DNA of 64,000 nt, from the NCBI GenBank assembly GCA_958448165.1, contig CAUDCW010000008.1, positions 1-64,000 of the forward strand. The letters run 5' to 3'. Below, piece after piece: positions 35,483 to 44,871 of this stretch; position 1 is the stretch's first letter; every line of letters begins with the position of its first letter. This DNA is from an uncultured Oscillospiraceae bacterium. Its GTDB lineage: Bacteria; Bacillota; Clostridia; Oscillospirales; Acutalibacteraceae. The translations under genes and the position numbers were made by a program. The notes beneath the pieces are model-generated. The model was not told the origin of the DNA. It worked only from the letters and a program-made list of their open reading frames with translations, and made no database searches.

Positions 35483-35645
35483 AGTAAGCTGTGATTAAAT
35501 AAAAGTGCGCAGATTGGCGAGAGAATTTTTCGACTCTATGTACAAAAAGCGCAGGCAATACTTTGTGTATTAACGAGCATTTTTGGACTTAGAGTCGGAA
35601 AATAATCCGTCAAGGTGCGTGCTTAATATTTAATCACAGCTTACT
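35483..35645. mobile_element. 163-bp MITE-like element with 19-bp terminal inverted repeats
   Basis: AGTAAGCTGTGATTAAATA at 35483-35501 is perfectly inverted at 35627-35645. The flanks show a 3-bp direct repeat CTA on both sides. An inner inverted repeat (TTTTCGACTCTA with TAGAGTCGGAAAA) is present. No ORF. Confidence 0.75.
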
Positions 35646-35772
35646 CTATCCCTATCTTTAAAACGACCAAAGGGCAAGCCCTTTGGAAACCCGATGTGAG
35701 TTCAGCTTTGTGCGATTGACAAACTGTCTGCCACAGTCCCTTTCCACTCCATACATTCATCGGACGTTTAAT

Positions 35773-35912
35773 GGCACCTTATGCACTTACAACGCATAAA
35801 GTGCCAAGTAAACGCTCAGACTCTTCATTCTCGTTTAATTTTGCTCGACCAACTTCTTTATTTAAAGAGCCGCTTTGTGGCGACAACCGCAACTTCACTC
35901 TCCACTCTTAAC
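35773..35912. repeat. intergenic repeat, copy 1 of a 130-bp pair
   Basis: It starts with the hairpin GGCACCTTATGC/GCATAAAGTGCC, continues through GCCAAGTAAACGCTCA and CTCGTTTAATTTTGCTC, and ends with the GAGCCGCTTTGTGGCGACAA hairpin. A second copy is at 43984-44125. The rest of the gap 35280-36050 holds only hairpins (for example CCAAAGGGC/GCCCTTTGG near 35671). Confidence 0.75.
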
Positions 35913-36050
35913 TCTCCTCGCTGCGGTGCTAAGCACCGCCAAACAGATAATCATATAAATTTAAGTTTCGCTATTGTAATTCCGACAACTTTAAGTTATA
36001 ATAACAGGGTATAATTGTGATTGTATTGCATTTTGAAAGGATAAAGAAAA

Positions 36051-36551
36051 ATGAAAAAATTCAAAAAAATCATTGCGCTTGTTCTGGCGGCTTTCATAAT
36101 CGCTTCTTTTGCAGGCTGTGCAACGGCACCGCAAAGTCAGAGCGAAACTGTTAAAATTACTGAAATCAAAGAAGCAGGTATAAAAGCACTTTTCACAAGT
36201 CTTAACAAAGACAAGCTCGTTCCCGACAGTGCAACGGATATGCAAAATGAGGTTATCGGCGCAATTTCCGGCTATCGCTTTACAATTGAGCTTGAAGGCG
36301 GAAATGCTCTTGTTGAATTTTACGAGTTCGACAAAGATAATCTGAACGACCCGGCAAAAAGGGTTATTAACGAAGTTAAGAAAAACGGTTACTTCAATAT
36401 GCTTGATATCTCAAATGTTAACGCTCAGCTTTCGGATAATGAAAAATATCTTATGATTTATAACGACGCTAAAAGCGAGGGTGACAACCCCGATTCGGCA
36501 CACAAGGAACGCCGTGATAAAATCACAAAGATATTCTTAAAGGCTAAATAA
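36051..36551 (+). CDS. lipoprotein of unknown function
   Basis: The 166-residue precursor has a lipoprotein signal peptide with lipobox SFAGC (Cys near residue 23) and then a small alpha/beta domain of about 130 residues. AAAGGA precedes the ATG. No family is recognised. It is transcribed alone ahead of a tRNA pair. Confidence 0.75.
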   Translation: MKKFKKIIALVLAAFIIASFAGCATAPQSQSETVKITEIKEAGIKALFTSLNKDKLVPDSATDMQNEVIGAISGYRFTIELEGGNALVEFYEFDKDNLNDPAKRVINEVKKNGYFNMLDISNVNAQLSDNEKYLMIYNDAKSEGDNPDSAHKERRDKITKIFLKAK

Positions 36552-36576
36552 TTATCAAAAAAATATAAAAAAATGC

Positions 36577-36605
36577 TTGACAAAATCATCTTAGTGTAAT
36601 ATAAT
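36577..36605 (+). promoter_or_regulatory. promoter of tRNA-Met/tRNA-Glu
   Basis: Consensus TTGACA, a 17-bp spacer and TATAAT, 32 bp upstream of tRNA-Met. Confidence 0.9.
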
Positions 36606-36637
36606 AATGCTTGTTCGCACTGCGAATAAGCTTAAAT

Positions 36638-36714
36638 GGCGGAATAGCTCAGCTGGCTAGAGCATTCGGTTCATACCCGAAGTGTCGTAGGTTCAAGTCC
36701 TATTTCCGCTACCA
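36638..36714 (+). tRNA. tRNA-Met, elongator (CAT anticodon)
   Basis: A 77-nt cloverleaf: acceptor arms GGCGGAA/TTCCGCT, anticodon stem TTCGG/CCGAA with loop TTCATAC, and encoded CCA. The anticodon stem lacks the GGG/CCC pairs of initiators. A lysidine-modified tRNA-Ile cannot be fully excluded. Confidence 0.9.
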
Positions 36715-36717
36715 TAT

Positions 36718-36792
36718 GGCCCGGTGGTCAAGCGGTTAAGACACCGCCCTTTCACGGCGGTAACACGAGTTCGATTCTCGTCCGGGTCACCA
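36718..36792 (+). tRNA. tRNA-Glu (TTC anticodon)
   Basis: A 75-nt cloverleaf: acceptor arms GGCCCGG/CCGGGTC, anticodon stem CCGCC/GGCGG with loop CTTTCAC (anticodon TTC), T loop TTCGATT, and encoded CCA. It starts 3 bp after tRNA-Met and is cotranscribed with it. Confidence 0.96.
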
Positions 36793-36794
36793 AA

Positions 36795-36827
36795 AAACCG
36801 ATGCGTAATGCATCGGTTTTTTCTATT
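36795..36827 (+). terminator. tRNA pair terminator
   Basis: AAACCGATGC pairs with GCATCGGTTT, followed by a T-run. Confidence 0.9.
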
Positions 36828-36906
36828 ATTACTTCTGTTTGTCAATCTACATTCTTGCATAAAACCCCTCTTTGTACTATACTTTTATAGTCGGAGGGGT
36901 TTTATT

Positions 36907-37494
36907 ATGAGCTTTTACATTCAATACGGTGATATAATTATAAGAGAATACAAAAAGTCAGACTTAGACGCAGTACACGGTATGCTCAGTCAGCCGAGCG
37001 TCTGCGCCACAACCTGCGCTATACCGTATAATTGCAGCCGTTCATTTGCCTCGATGTGGCTAGACAGCATAAGGCGCGGCATAAAGAAAAAAACAGACTT
37101 TGAATACGGTGTTTTCAGCGTGCGAAACGGACAGTATCTCGGAAACATCGGGCTTATCGGAATTAATTATACAAACAAAAGCGCCGATATAACATACATT
37201 GTTAATCCTGCATTTCAGGGCAGAGGATATGCAACACTTGCATCAAAGCTCATCATTGCATATGGATTTGATTTTCTTAAGCTGCAGCGAATTCACGGCA
37301 AATGTATGGATTTTAATATTGCGTCAAAATCGGTTATGCAAAAATGCGGCTTCACTTATGAGGGTCTGGGCAGATGTGAGATGATAAAGGACGAACGCTT
37401 CGTAAATCTTGAGCATTACTCAATACTGAAAAGCGAGTATGAGAAATTGAAAGGGTTTGTTTTTATTCCGCTTAATGCGAGAACGGAGTTTTGA
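36907..37494 (+). CDS. GNAT acetyltransferase (RimJ/RimL-like)
   Basis: The start is ATG 36907 with GGAGGGG upstream; the longer reading frame runs back through tRNA-Glu and is not real. This 195-residue protein has a GNAT domain with the acetyl-CoA loop 'PAFQGRGYATLASK' and 'SKSVMQKCGFTYEGLGR', as in RimJ/RimL-type N-acetyltransferases. The substrate is unknown. Confidence 0.85.
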   Translation: MSFYIQYGDIIIREYKKSDLDAVHGMLSQPSVCATTCAIPYNCSRSFASMWLDSIRRGIKKKTDFEYGVFSVRNGQYLGNIGLIGINYTNKSADITYIVNPAFQGRGYATLASKLIIAYGFDFLKLQRIHGKCMDFNIASKSVMQKCGFTYEGLGRCEMIKDERFVNLEHYSILKSEYEKLKGFVFIPLNARTEF

Positions 37495-37557
37495 GTTATT
37501 AAAAAACTCACTCTTCACTCTGCGGCACAGCCGCAAAAACGGCGCAAAAATCGAAGT

Positions 37558-37705
37558 TATCAACATCAAAATGTTGATAATGTTATTAATTTTTTCAACT
37601 TATTCGATATATTAATATTTTTGTCCACATCTATAAAAAATAAATGTTGAAAACACTATATCTTGCGGTTTTAAAATGTTTTTTCTTTTACAGAAATGTT
37701 GATAA
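37558..37705. other. cluster of DnaA-box-like sites
   Basis: TTATCAACA at 37558, TGTTGATAA at 37572 and 37697, and the variant TGTTGAAAA at 37645 lie in the AT-rich gap before the guaB end. TGTTGATAA also occurs in the dnaA-dnaN gap. They could titrate DnaA. Confidence 0.5.
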
Positions 37706-37832
37706 AACTTGCTTTTCAAATCGCATTTTGAGGCTTTATGGGGCAAAAAAGAGTGATTTTAACCTTTTTTACTCTATTTTTCATCACAGCTTTTTTAAAA
37801 AACAATTTAATCAGCGTTTCATTAAAAAACGG

Positions 37833-37864
37833 CGTACACCGAAAATGTGTACGCCGTTTTGTAC
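37833..37864 (-). terminator. guaB terminator
   Basis: AAAACGGCGTACAC pairs with GTGTACGCCGTTTT, with A/T runs on both sides, just past the guaB stop. Confidence 0.85.
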
Positions 37865-37884
37865 TGTAATGATTGTAATTCAGA

Positions 37885-39384
<1,500 letters not shown>

Positions 39385-39446
39385 TCACTTGTCGATTTAC
39401 GGATATTTTAAATTCGATTTTAACAGTATATTGAGCGTTTGTCAAC

Positions 39447-40733
39447 TTATTTTTTCGGAGTGATAATATCTGCCCCGCCCATATACATACGAAGTGCCTG
39501 AGGAATTCTTATTGAGCCGTCCTCGTTAAGATTATTTTCAAGGAATGCTATCAGCATTCTCGGCGGTGCAACAACCGTATTGTTAAGAGTATGTGCAAAA
39601 TACTTGCCGTTTTCTCCGTTTACTCTGATTTTCAGTCTGCGTGCCTGTGCGTCGCCGAGGTTTGAGCAGCTTCCCACCTCAAAATATTTTTTCTGTCTTG
39701 GCGACCAAGCCTCAACGTCAATTGATTTTACCTTGAGGTCAGCAAGGTCACCGCTGCAGCATTCAAGTGTTCTTACAGGAATATCAAGTGAACGGAAAAG
39801 CTCAACCGTGTAGCTCCACAGCTTGTCAAACCACTCCTTGCTATCCTCCGGCTTGCAGACAACAATCATCTCCTGCTTTTCAAACTGGTGTATTCTGTAA
39901 ACTCCGCGTTCCTCAATGCCGTGTGCGCCTTTTTCTTTTCTGAAACAGGGAGAGTAGCTTGTAAGAGTATATGGCAGATCCTCTTCTTTGTTTATTGTGT
40001 CAATGAACTTGCCTATCATTGAATGCTCGCTTGTGCCGATAAGATAAAGATCCTCGCCCTCAATCTTATACATCATTGCGTCCATCTCGTCAAAGCTCAT
40101 AACACCGGTTACGACGTTGCTTCTTATCATAAAAGGCGGAACGCAGTAGGTAAAGCCTTTGTTTATCATAAAATCTCTTGCATATGAAATAACGGCGGAA
40201 TGAAGTCTTGCAACGTCGCCCATCAGATAATAAAATCCGTTGCCGGCAACCTTTCTTGCACTGTCAAGGTCAATGCCATTGAGCTTTTCCATAATATCGG
40301 TGTGATACGGAACCTCAAAATCAGGCACAAAAGGCTCGCCGTAGCGTTTAACCTCGACATTTTTGCTGTCGTCCTCGCCTATCGGAACCGTCGGGTCGAT
40401 GATGTTCGGAATAATCATCATTCTCTTTGTAATTTCATCCGAAAGACGTTTTTCCTCTTCCTCAAGCTGAGCAAGACGCTCGCCCTGCTCCTTGACAAGC
40501 TGCTTTGTCTGCTCGGCTTCTTCATTTTTTCCCTGAGCCATCAGTGCGCCGATCTGCTTTGAGATTTTGTTTTTGTTTGCACGCAGTGCATCTGCCTCCT
40601 GCTTAGCCTTTCTTGACTGTTGGTCAAGCTCGATAACCTCATCAACAAGTACAAGCTTTCTGTCTTGAAATTTCTTTCTGATGTTTTCCTTAACAATTTC
40701 AGGGTTTTCTCTTAAAAATTTGATGTCTAACAT
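39447..40733 (-). CDS. serS: seryl-tRNA synthetase SerS
   Basis: This 428-residue class II synthetase has an N-terminal antiparallel coiled coil (about residues 30-105) that grips the tRNA-Ser long arm. The catalytic core carries motif 2 ('FRKEKGAHG...GVYRIHQF') and motif 3 ('NNTVVAPPRMLIAFLEN'). It lies 10 bp downstream of parB, which suggests cotranscription with the segregation genes. Confidence 0.97.
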   Translation of the reverse strand: MLDIKFLRENPEIVKENIRKKFQDRKLVLVDEVIELDQQSRKAKQEADALRANKNKISKQIGALMAQGKNEEAEQTKQLVKEQGERLAQLEEEEKRLSDEITKRMMIIPNIIDPTVPIGEDDSKNVEVKRYGEPFVPDFEVPYHTDIMEKLNGIDLDSARKVAGNGFYYLMGDVARLHSAVISYARDFMINKGFTYCVPPFMIRSNVVTGVMSFDEMDAMMYKIEGEDLYLIGTSEHSMIGKFIDTINKEEDLPYTLTSYSPCFRKEKGAHGIEERGVYRIHQFEKQEMIVVCKPEDSKEWFDKLWSYTVELFRSLDIPVRTLECCSGDLADLKVKSIDVEAWSPRQKKYFEVGSCSNLGDAQARRLKIRVNGENGKYFAHTLNNTVVAPPRMLIAFLENNLNEDGSIRIPQALRMYMGGADIITPKK

Positions 40734-40743
40734 TTTATGTTCC

Positions 40744-41610
40744 TCACTTTTCCTCTTGTCCCAATAATTTTGCTATATAAGTAAGGTCGTCCTTGCCGTA
40801 AAATTCAATTTCAAGCACGCCCTTCTTTTCGTTTCCGTTCACCTTGATTTTTCTGCCAAGGTGTTCTTTAAGTGCAAGTTCAACCTCGCCGTAGTATGAA
40901 AGCTTCTTTTCATATATTTTCTTCACGTCGGCGTTTTCAAGAGCCTTGTTGCTCTTTTTTGCAAGACGCTCAAGCTCTCTTACCGATATATCCTCGGTCG
41001 AAGCAAGCCTTGCTGCCTTTTCCATCTCCTGCGGATTTTTGAATGACAAAAGCGTTCTGCCGTGGCCGGCACTTAGCTTTCCGTCCGATATAAGCTGAAG
41101 TATATCCTCCGGCAGAGCCAGCAGACGAAGCGCATTTGCGATTGCAGGTCTTGATTTTCCCACAACACGGGAAACCTCCTCCTGCTTTAATCCGTATGAA
41201 TCCATTAGCTGTTTATATCCCTTTGCCTCTTCAACAGGCGTCAGGTCTTCTCTTTGCAGGTTTTCAATCAGAGCAAGTTGCATTGTTTCGCTGTCTGACA
41301 AATCCCTGATTACAACAGGCACTTCAGTAAGTCCCGCCATTCTTGCCGCCCTGAACCTGCGTTCACCGGCTACAATCTGGTAGCCGCCGTCAAGAAACGG
41401 GCGAACAAGCAAGGGCTGCAATATACCGTGCTGAGAAATCGAGTCTGCAAGCTCGGCAAGACTTTTTTCGTCAAATTCCCGCCTCGGCTGTTCTCTGTTC
41501 GGCTGAAGCTCGGATATTTTCAGCGTTACGGTTGAGTTGCTGTCCTCGCTCTCATTTTCCATAAATATGGCGCTCAGGCCCTTGCCCAAGCCGCCTTTTT
41601 TTGCCGCCAT
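40744..41610 (-). CDS. parB: chromosome partitioning protein ParB (Spo0J)
   Basis: This 288-residue protein has an N-terminal ParB domain with the CTP-binding 'AGERRFRAARMAGL' motif, a helix-turn-helix ('QEEVSRVVGKSRPAIANALR', about residues 140-160) that reads parS, and a C-terminal dimer domain. It loads as a clamp at parS and recruits SMC in studied bacteria. It lies 11 bp downstream of parA; perfect parS sites lie at 42758 and 45250. Confidence 0.95.
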   Translation of the reverse strand: MAAKKGGLGKGLSAIFMENESEDSNSTVTLKISELQPNREQPRREFDEKSLAELADSISQHGILQPLLVRPFLDGGYQIVAGERRFRAARMAGLTEVPVVIRDLSDSETMQLALIENLQREDLTPVEEAKGYKQLMDSYGLKQEEVSRVVGKSRPAIANALRLLALPEDILQLISDGKLSAGHGRTLLSFKNPQEMEKAARLASTEDISVRELERLAKKSNKALENADVKKIYEKKLSYYGEVELALKEHLGRKIKVNGNEKKGVLEIEFYGKDDLTYIAKLLGQEEK

Positions 41611-41621
41611 TTATCTCCCTC

Positions 41622-42383
41622 CTATTTTTTATTTATTATTTCATCTGCAAGAGCCATATACGCCTGACTTCCCTTGCAGCTTTTGTCATAATACATTACA
41701 GGCTGACCAAAGCTCGGCGCCTCCGACAGTCTGACTCCTCTTGCAATAACGGTTGAAAAAACCTTTCTTGGAAAGTAAGTTTTGACTTCCTCAACAACCT
41801 GCTGCGTCAGATTGAGCCTGCCGTCATACATTGTAAGCAGAACACCCTCCATTTCAAGGCGTTGGTTATATTGGCGTTTTACTCTTCTTACCGTATTCAT
41901 AAGCTGAGATAGTCCTTCAAGCGCATAATACTCACACTGAATCGGAACAAGCAGCGTATCTGCAAGACAAAGTGCGTTTGTAGTGATAAGACCGAGCGAC
42001 GGCGGACAGTCGATGATAATATAATCATAATTGCCCCTTATCGGGTTGACCGCATTTTTAAGTATCGCCTCACGGTGCTTTTTATCAATAATTTCAATCT
42101 CACTCGCCGCCAGGTCAAGACTCGACGGAAGTAAGTCAAGACATTTAAAGTCGGTATGTATCAAAACCTCGTTGGCTTTCACACCGTCAACAAGGATATT
42201 ATATGTCGATTTTTCTATTGTTCTTCTGTCAACACCGACACCGCTTGTGGCGTTGCCCTGCGGGTCAATGTCGATGAGCAAGGTTTTTTTGCCGTTTATT
42301 CCAAGAGCTGCCGATAAATTAACGGCGGTAGTTGTTTTTCCTACGCCGCCCTTCTGATTGGCAACCGCAATTATTTTTGCCAC
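41622..42383 (-). CDS. parA: chromosome partitioning ATPase ParA (Soj)
   Basis: The start is GTG 42383, with GGAGG 8 nt upstream, giving 253 residues; the longer frame to 42458 lacks a site. The deviant Walker A 'ANQKGGVGKTTTAVN' is at the very N-terminus, as usual for Soj. 'IIIDCPPSLGLIT' is Walker B. It is a DNA-binding ATPase that works with ParB in origin segregation and can modulate DnaA in B. subtilis. Confidence 0.96.
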   Translation of the reverse strand: MAKIIAVANQKGGVGKTTTAVNLSAALGINGKKTLLIDIDPQGNATSGVGVDRRTIEKSTYNILVDGVKANEVLIHTDFKCLDLLPSSLDLAASEIEIIDKKHREAILKNAVNPIRGNYDYIIIDCPPSLGLITTNALCLADTLLVPIQCEYYALEGLSQLMNTVRRVKRQYNQRLEMEGVLLTMYDGRLNLTQQVVEEVKTYFPRKVFSTVIARGVRLSEAPSFGQPVMYYDKSCKGSQAYMALADEIINKK

Positions 42384-42489
42384 GGAGCTGTCCTCCTTAT
42401 ATTTTTTTGCTAAGCCTTTCGGCTCTGTAACTGATATTATATCACTTTCCATCGTCATTTTAAAGCCATTTTTTAATTTTTATTTATTT

Positions 42490-42735
42490 TGATTTAAGAG
42501 TTCTGAGTTTAGAGTTTTGAGTTTTGATAGTAGAGAGCGGAGAGTTAAGATATGTTTTTTTCCGCAAGCGGCTCTTGAATTAAGAACAGTCCGATACAAG
42601 TTGCTAAATGCGTAGGGAACGGTCATACGCGTTCCGGGATAGAAGCTGTTACTGCTATGTTCAACAAAATCAGAATAGATTATAACACTCTGCGGCTCAA
42701 ACTCTCTTAACTCTTCACTCTCCACTCTCTACTCT
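42490..42735. repeat. dispersed repeat copy C flanked by heptad strings
   Basis: The core, 42555-42698, matches copy A at 5093 in order and direction (CCGCAAGCGGCTC, GTAGGGAACGGTC, CAAAATCAGAATAGA, CTGCGGCTC). It is flanked on the left by GAGTTTA-type heptads (42496-42548) and on the right by their inverse (AACTCTC... to 42735). In the parA-noc gap. Confidence 0.75.
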
Positions 42736-42757
42736 TAAATGCAGCTTGCTGCATTAA

Positions 42758-42773
42758 CTGTTTCACGTGAAAC
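42758..42773. promoter_or_regulatory. parS site
   Basis: TGTTTCACGTGAAACA, identical to the Firmicutes parS consensus, between noc and parA. Confidence 0.97.
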
Positions 42774-42775
42774 AC

Positions 42776-42807
42776 GCAAAAAGCCCCGGCAATTACCGAG
42801 GCTTTTG
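42776..42807 (-). terminator. noc terminator
   Basis: AAAGCCCCGG pairs with CCGAGGCTTT; a T-run follows on the minus strand. Confidence 0.8.
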
Positions 42808-42863
42808 CATAAGGGGTTCAGATAAGGAAATGGGTATGAATAAAATAGTCGTACTCTTGTTAA

Positions 42864-43685
42864 TCAGGCAGTTTTTCTGCCGTTTTGTGGTGCTGCAGAT
42901 GATTTTGCGATTTTGACAGTATATTCTATGTAGTCATCGTTTTCTTTCTTCATAAGAGCTGCGTTTACACCGCTGTTTTTCATCGTCTGCAATGCTTTGT
43001 TGATTGTATTCATAAAAATTCTTACATCTTTGATTATTATTTTAGGGCGATGAACAGGCTCATCGTCTGTTGATAATATGTTGTTTATCATCTGCTCAGT
43101 CTGAGCGACAGTCATATTATATTTTGCGGCTCTTTTTATACATTCAACTCTTTGTTCACCCTCAAGCTTTAAAAAAAGTCTTGCGTGGCGTTCAGAAAGA
43201 CCAAGTGACAAAATCAGATTCTGTTCTTCATCCTCTAATCTTAAAAGCCGCAATTTGTTGGCTATTGTACTCTGTTTTTTACCTAGCTGCTTTGCAAGCT
43301 GTTCCTGTGTCATTCTGCAGTCGAGAAGCAACCGGCGGATTGCCCTTGCCTGTTCAAACATATTCAGGTCGCAGCGCTCCAGATTTTCTACCAATGCGAG
43401 CACTGCGCTCTGACGCTGTGAACAGCTTATAACCAATGCCGGTATCTTTGTGAGTCCTGCCATAACGCAGGCACGCAGTCGCCGTTCTCCTGCGATGAGT
43501 TCATAACCGTCGGGAGTTATCCTGCGAACAACTATGGGCTGGATAAGACCGTTTTGTTCGATGCTTTCCGCAAGACTTAACAGCTCTTCTCTGTTAAAAT
43601 CTGTTCTTGGCTGAAAGCGGTTCTGATTTATTTGTGATATTGACAAATTTATTAGTTTGTTATCATCTTTAGTTTGAAAAAGCAA
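42864..43685 (-). CDS. noc: ParB-family nucleoid occlusion-like protein (Noc)
   Basis: The start is TTG 43685, because GGAGG (43694-43698) is 8 nt upstream and the longer GTG frame begins inside that site. The protein is about 273 residues. It has a ParB domain with 'AGERRLRACVMAGL' and a helix-turn-helix ('QEQLAKQLGKKQSTIANKLR'), and it sits beside rsmG as noc does in B. subtilis. It could alternatively act as a second ParB. No Noc-type site was seen. Confidence 0.8.
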   Translation of the reverse strand: MLFQTKDDNKLINLSISQINQNRFQPRTDFNREELLSLAESIEQNGLIQPIVVRRITPDGYELIAGERRLRACVMAGLTKIPALVISCSQRQSAVLALVENLERCDLNMFEQARAIRRLLLDCRMTQEQLAKQLGKKQSTIANKLRLLRLEDEEQNLILSLGLSERHARLFLKLEGEQRVECIKRAAKYNMTVAQTEQMINNILSTDDEPVHRPKIIIKDVRIFMNTINKALQTMKNSGVNAALMKKENDDYIEYTVKIAKSSAAPQNGRKTA

Positions 43686-43858
43686 CTGCTGCACCTCCGT
43701 ATGCGTTTTATATTTGCTTGTCCTTACGGATATTATAATATCATCAATATTGCCGATTTTATGTCATATTATAGATACTGATAAAAATTTTATTTTGAAA
43801 TATAGTATATATTTTTGTTGCATATTGAGTAAATAAGACGATTTTGTCAGATTTTATG

Positions 43859-43885
43859 CAAAAAAAATTCTGCCCGAAGGCAGAA
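43859..43885 (-). terminator. rsmG operon terminator
   Basis: On the minus strand TTCTGCC-TTCG-GGCAGAA is followed by eight T residues: a tetraloop terminator for the rpmH-to-rsmG gene series. Confidence 0.9.
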
Positions 43886-43983
43886 AAAGTTTTTACTTGG
43901 CTTTGAAATTGTATTTCCGAAAAATTAAATAAGTATGCACACACACCTCTCCTTTTCCAATACATACTTTGTATAGGTGATAA

Positions 43984-44125
43984 TGGTTCTTCATGCACTT
44001 ACAACGCATAAATTGCCAAGTAAACGCTCATTCTTTTTTTCTCGTTTAATTTTGCTCAACCAACATCTTTATTAAAAGAGCCGATTTGTGGCGACAACCA
44101 CAACTCCTCATTCTCCACTCTTCAA
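43984..44125. repeat. intergenic repeat, copy 2 of a 130-bp pair
   Basis: It matches 35773-35912: TGCACTTACAACGCATAAA, GCCAAGTAAACGCTCA, CTCGTTTAATTTTGCTC and the GAGCCG...GGCGACAACC end. The first hairpin is less perfect here. Confidence 0.75.
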
Positions 44126-44156
44126 ACTCCACTCTAATATAACAAAGCTACGGCAA

Positions 44157-44867
44157 CTACAGCGGCTGTTTTGCAATTTTTGAACCGTGACGGGGATAAA
44201 GCTTTGGTGTGAAATTATTTTTTCTTATCACAATAATATTTCTTTCGCTTTCGTCCGGCAAGGTTATTTCAATTGTATCTTCAACCTCAGCGCCAAGTGT
44301 TTTAACAGCGTTTTTGCTCAAATTCAGTTCTTCTTCAGCCTTTGAACCCTTCATAGCTATAAATAAACCCTTTTTTCTGACAAACGGAATACAATATTCG
44401 CACAACACGGGCAAATAAGCGACTGCCCGTGAAACAGAGATATCAAACTTTTCTCGGTATTCAGTCATTTTAGCCGCATCTTCGGCACGCATATGAACAA
44501 GCTCTGCGTTAATGTTCAGTGAAGAACAAACCTCATCAAGAAATACAAGACGCTTGTTAAGGCTATCAATCAGCGTAAAGTGTAAATCAGGTCTTAAAAT
44601 TGCCATAGGAACTGACGGAAAGCCTGCGCCTGTGCCTACATCTATCACTTTTGATTTTTTAGGTAAGTTTAAATACCAGACAGGAGTCATACTGTCAAAA
44701 AAGTGCTTTACGGCTATCCCCTCAACATCGGTTATAGCAGTCAGATTCATTTTTTTATTCCATTCAATTAACAAATTTGCATATATATCAAGTTTATCAA
44801 TTTGTTCTTGATTTATATGAAATCCTCTTTTTTCGGCAAAATTTGCGGTGAGCTGTCCCGGTGTCAT
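44157..44867 (-). CDS. rsmG: 16S rRNA m7G527 methyltransferase RsmG (GidB)
   Basis: This 236-residue Rossmann-fold methyltransferase has 'VIDVGTGAGFPSVPMAI' (SAM motif I) and 'TLIDSLNKRLVFLDEVC'. It modifies G527 of 16S rRNA. It lies 4 bp downstream of mnmG, the gidA-gidB order found near bacterial origins. Confidence 0.96.
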   Translation of the reverse strand: MTPGQLTANFAEKRGFHINQEQIDKLDIYANLLIEWNKKMNLTAITDVEGIAVKHFFDSMTPVWYLNLPKKSKVIDVGTGAGFPSVPMAILRPDLHFTLIDSLNKRLVFLDEVCSSLNINAELVHMRAEDAAKMTEYREKFDISVSRAVAYLPVLCEYCIPFVRKKGLFIAMKGSKAEEELNLSKNAVKTLGAEVEDTIEITLPDESERNIIVIRKNNFTPKLYPRHGSKIAKQPL

Positions 44868-44871
44868 ATTA

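Noticed and set aside
36638..36714. tRNA-Met as initiator tRNA
   Set aside because: The anticodon stem is TTCGG/CCGAA, without the three G-C pairs of initiators.
36724..37494. 256-residue reading frame beginning inside tRNA-Glu
   Set aside because: The first 61 codons cover a tRNA and its terminator; a strong ribosome binding site supports the GNAT start at 36907 instead.
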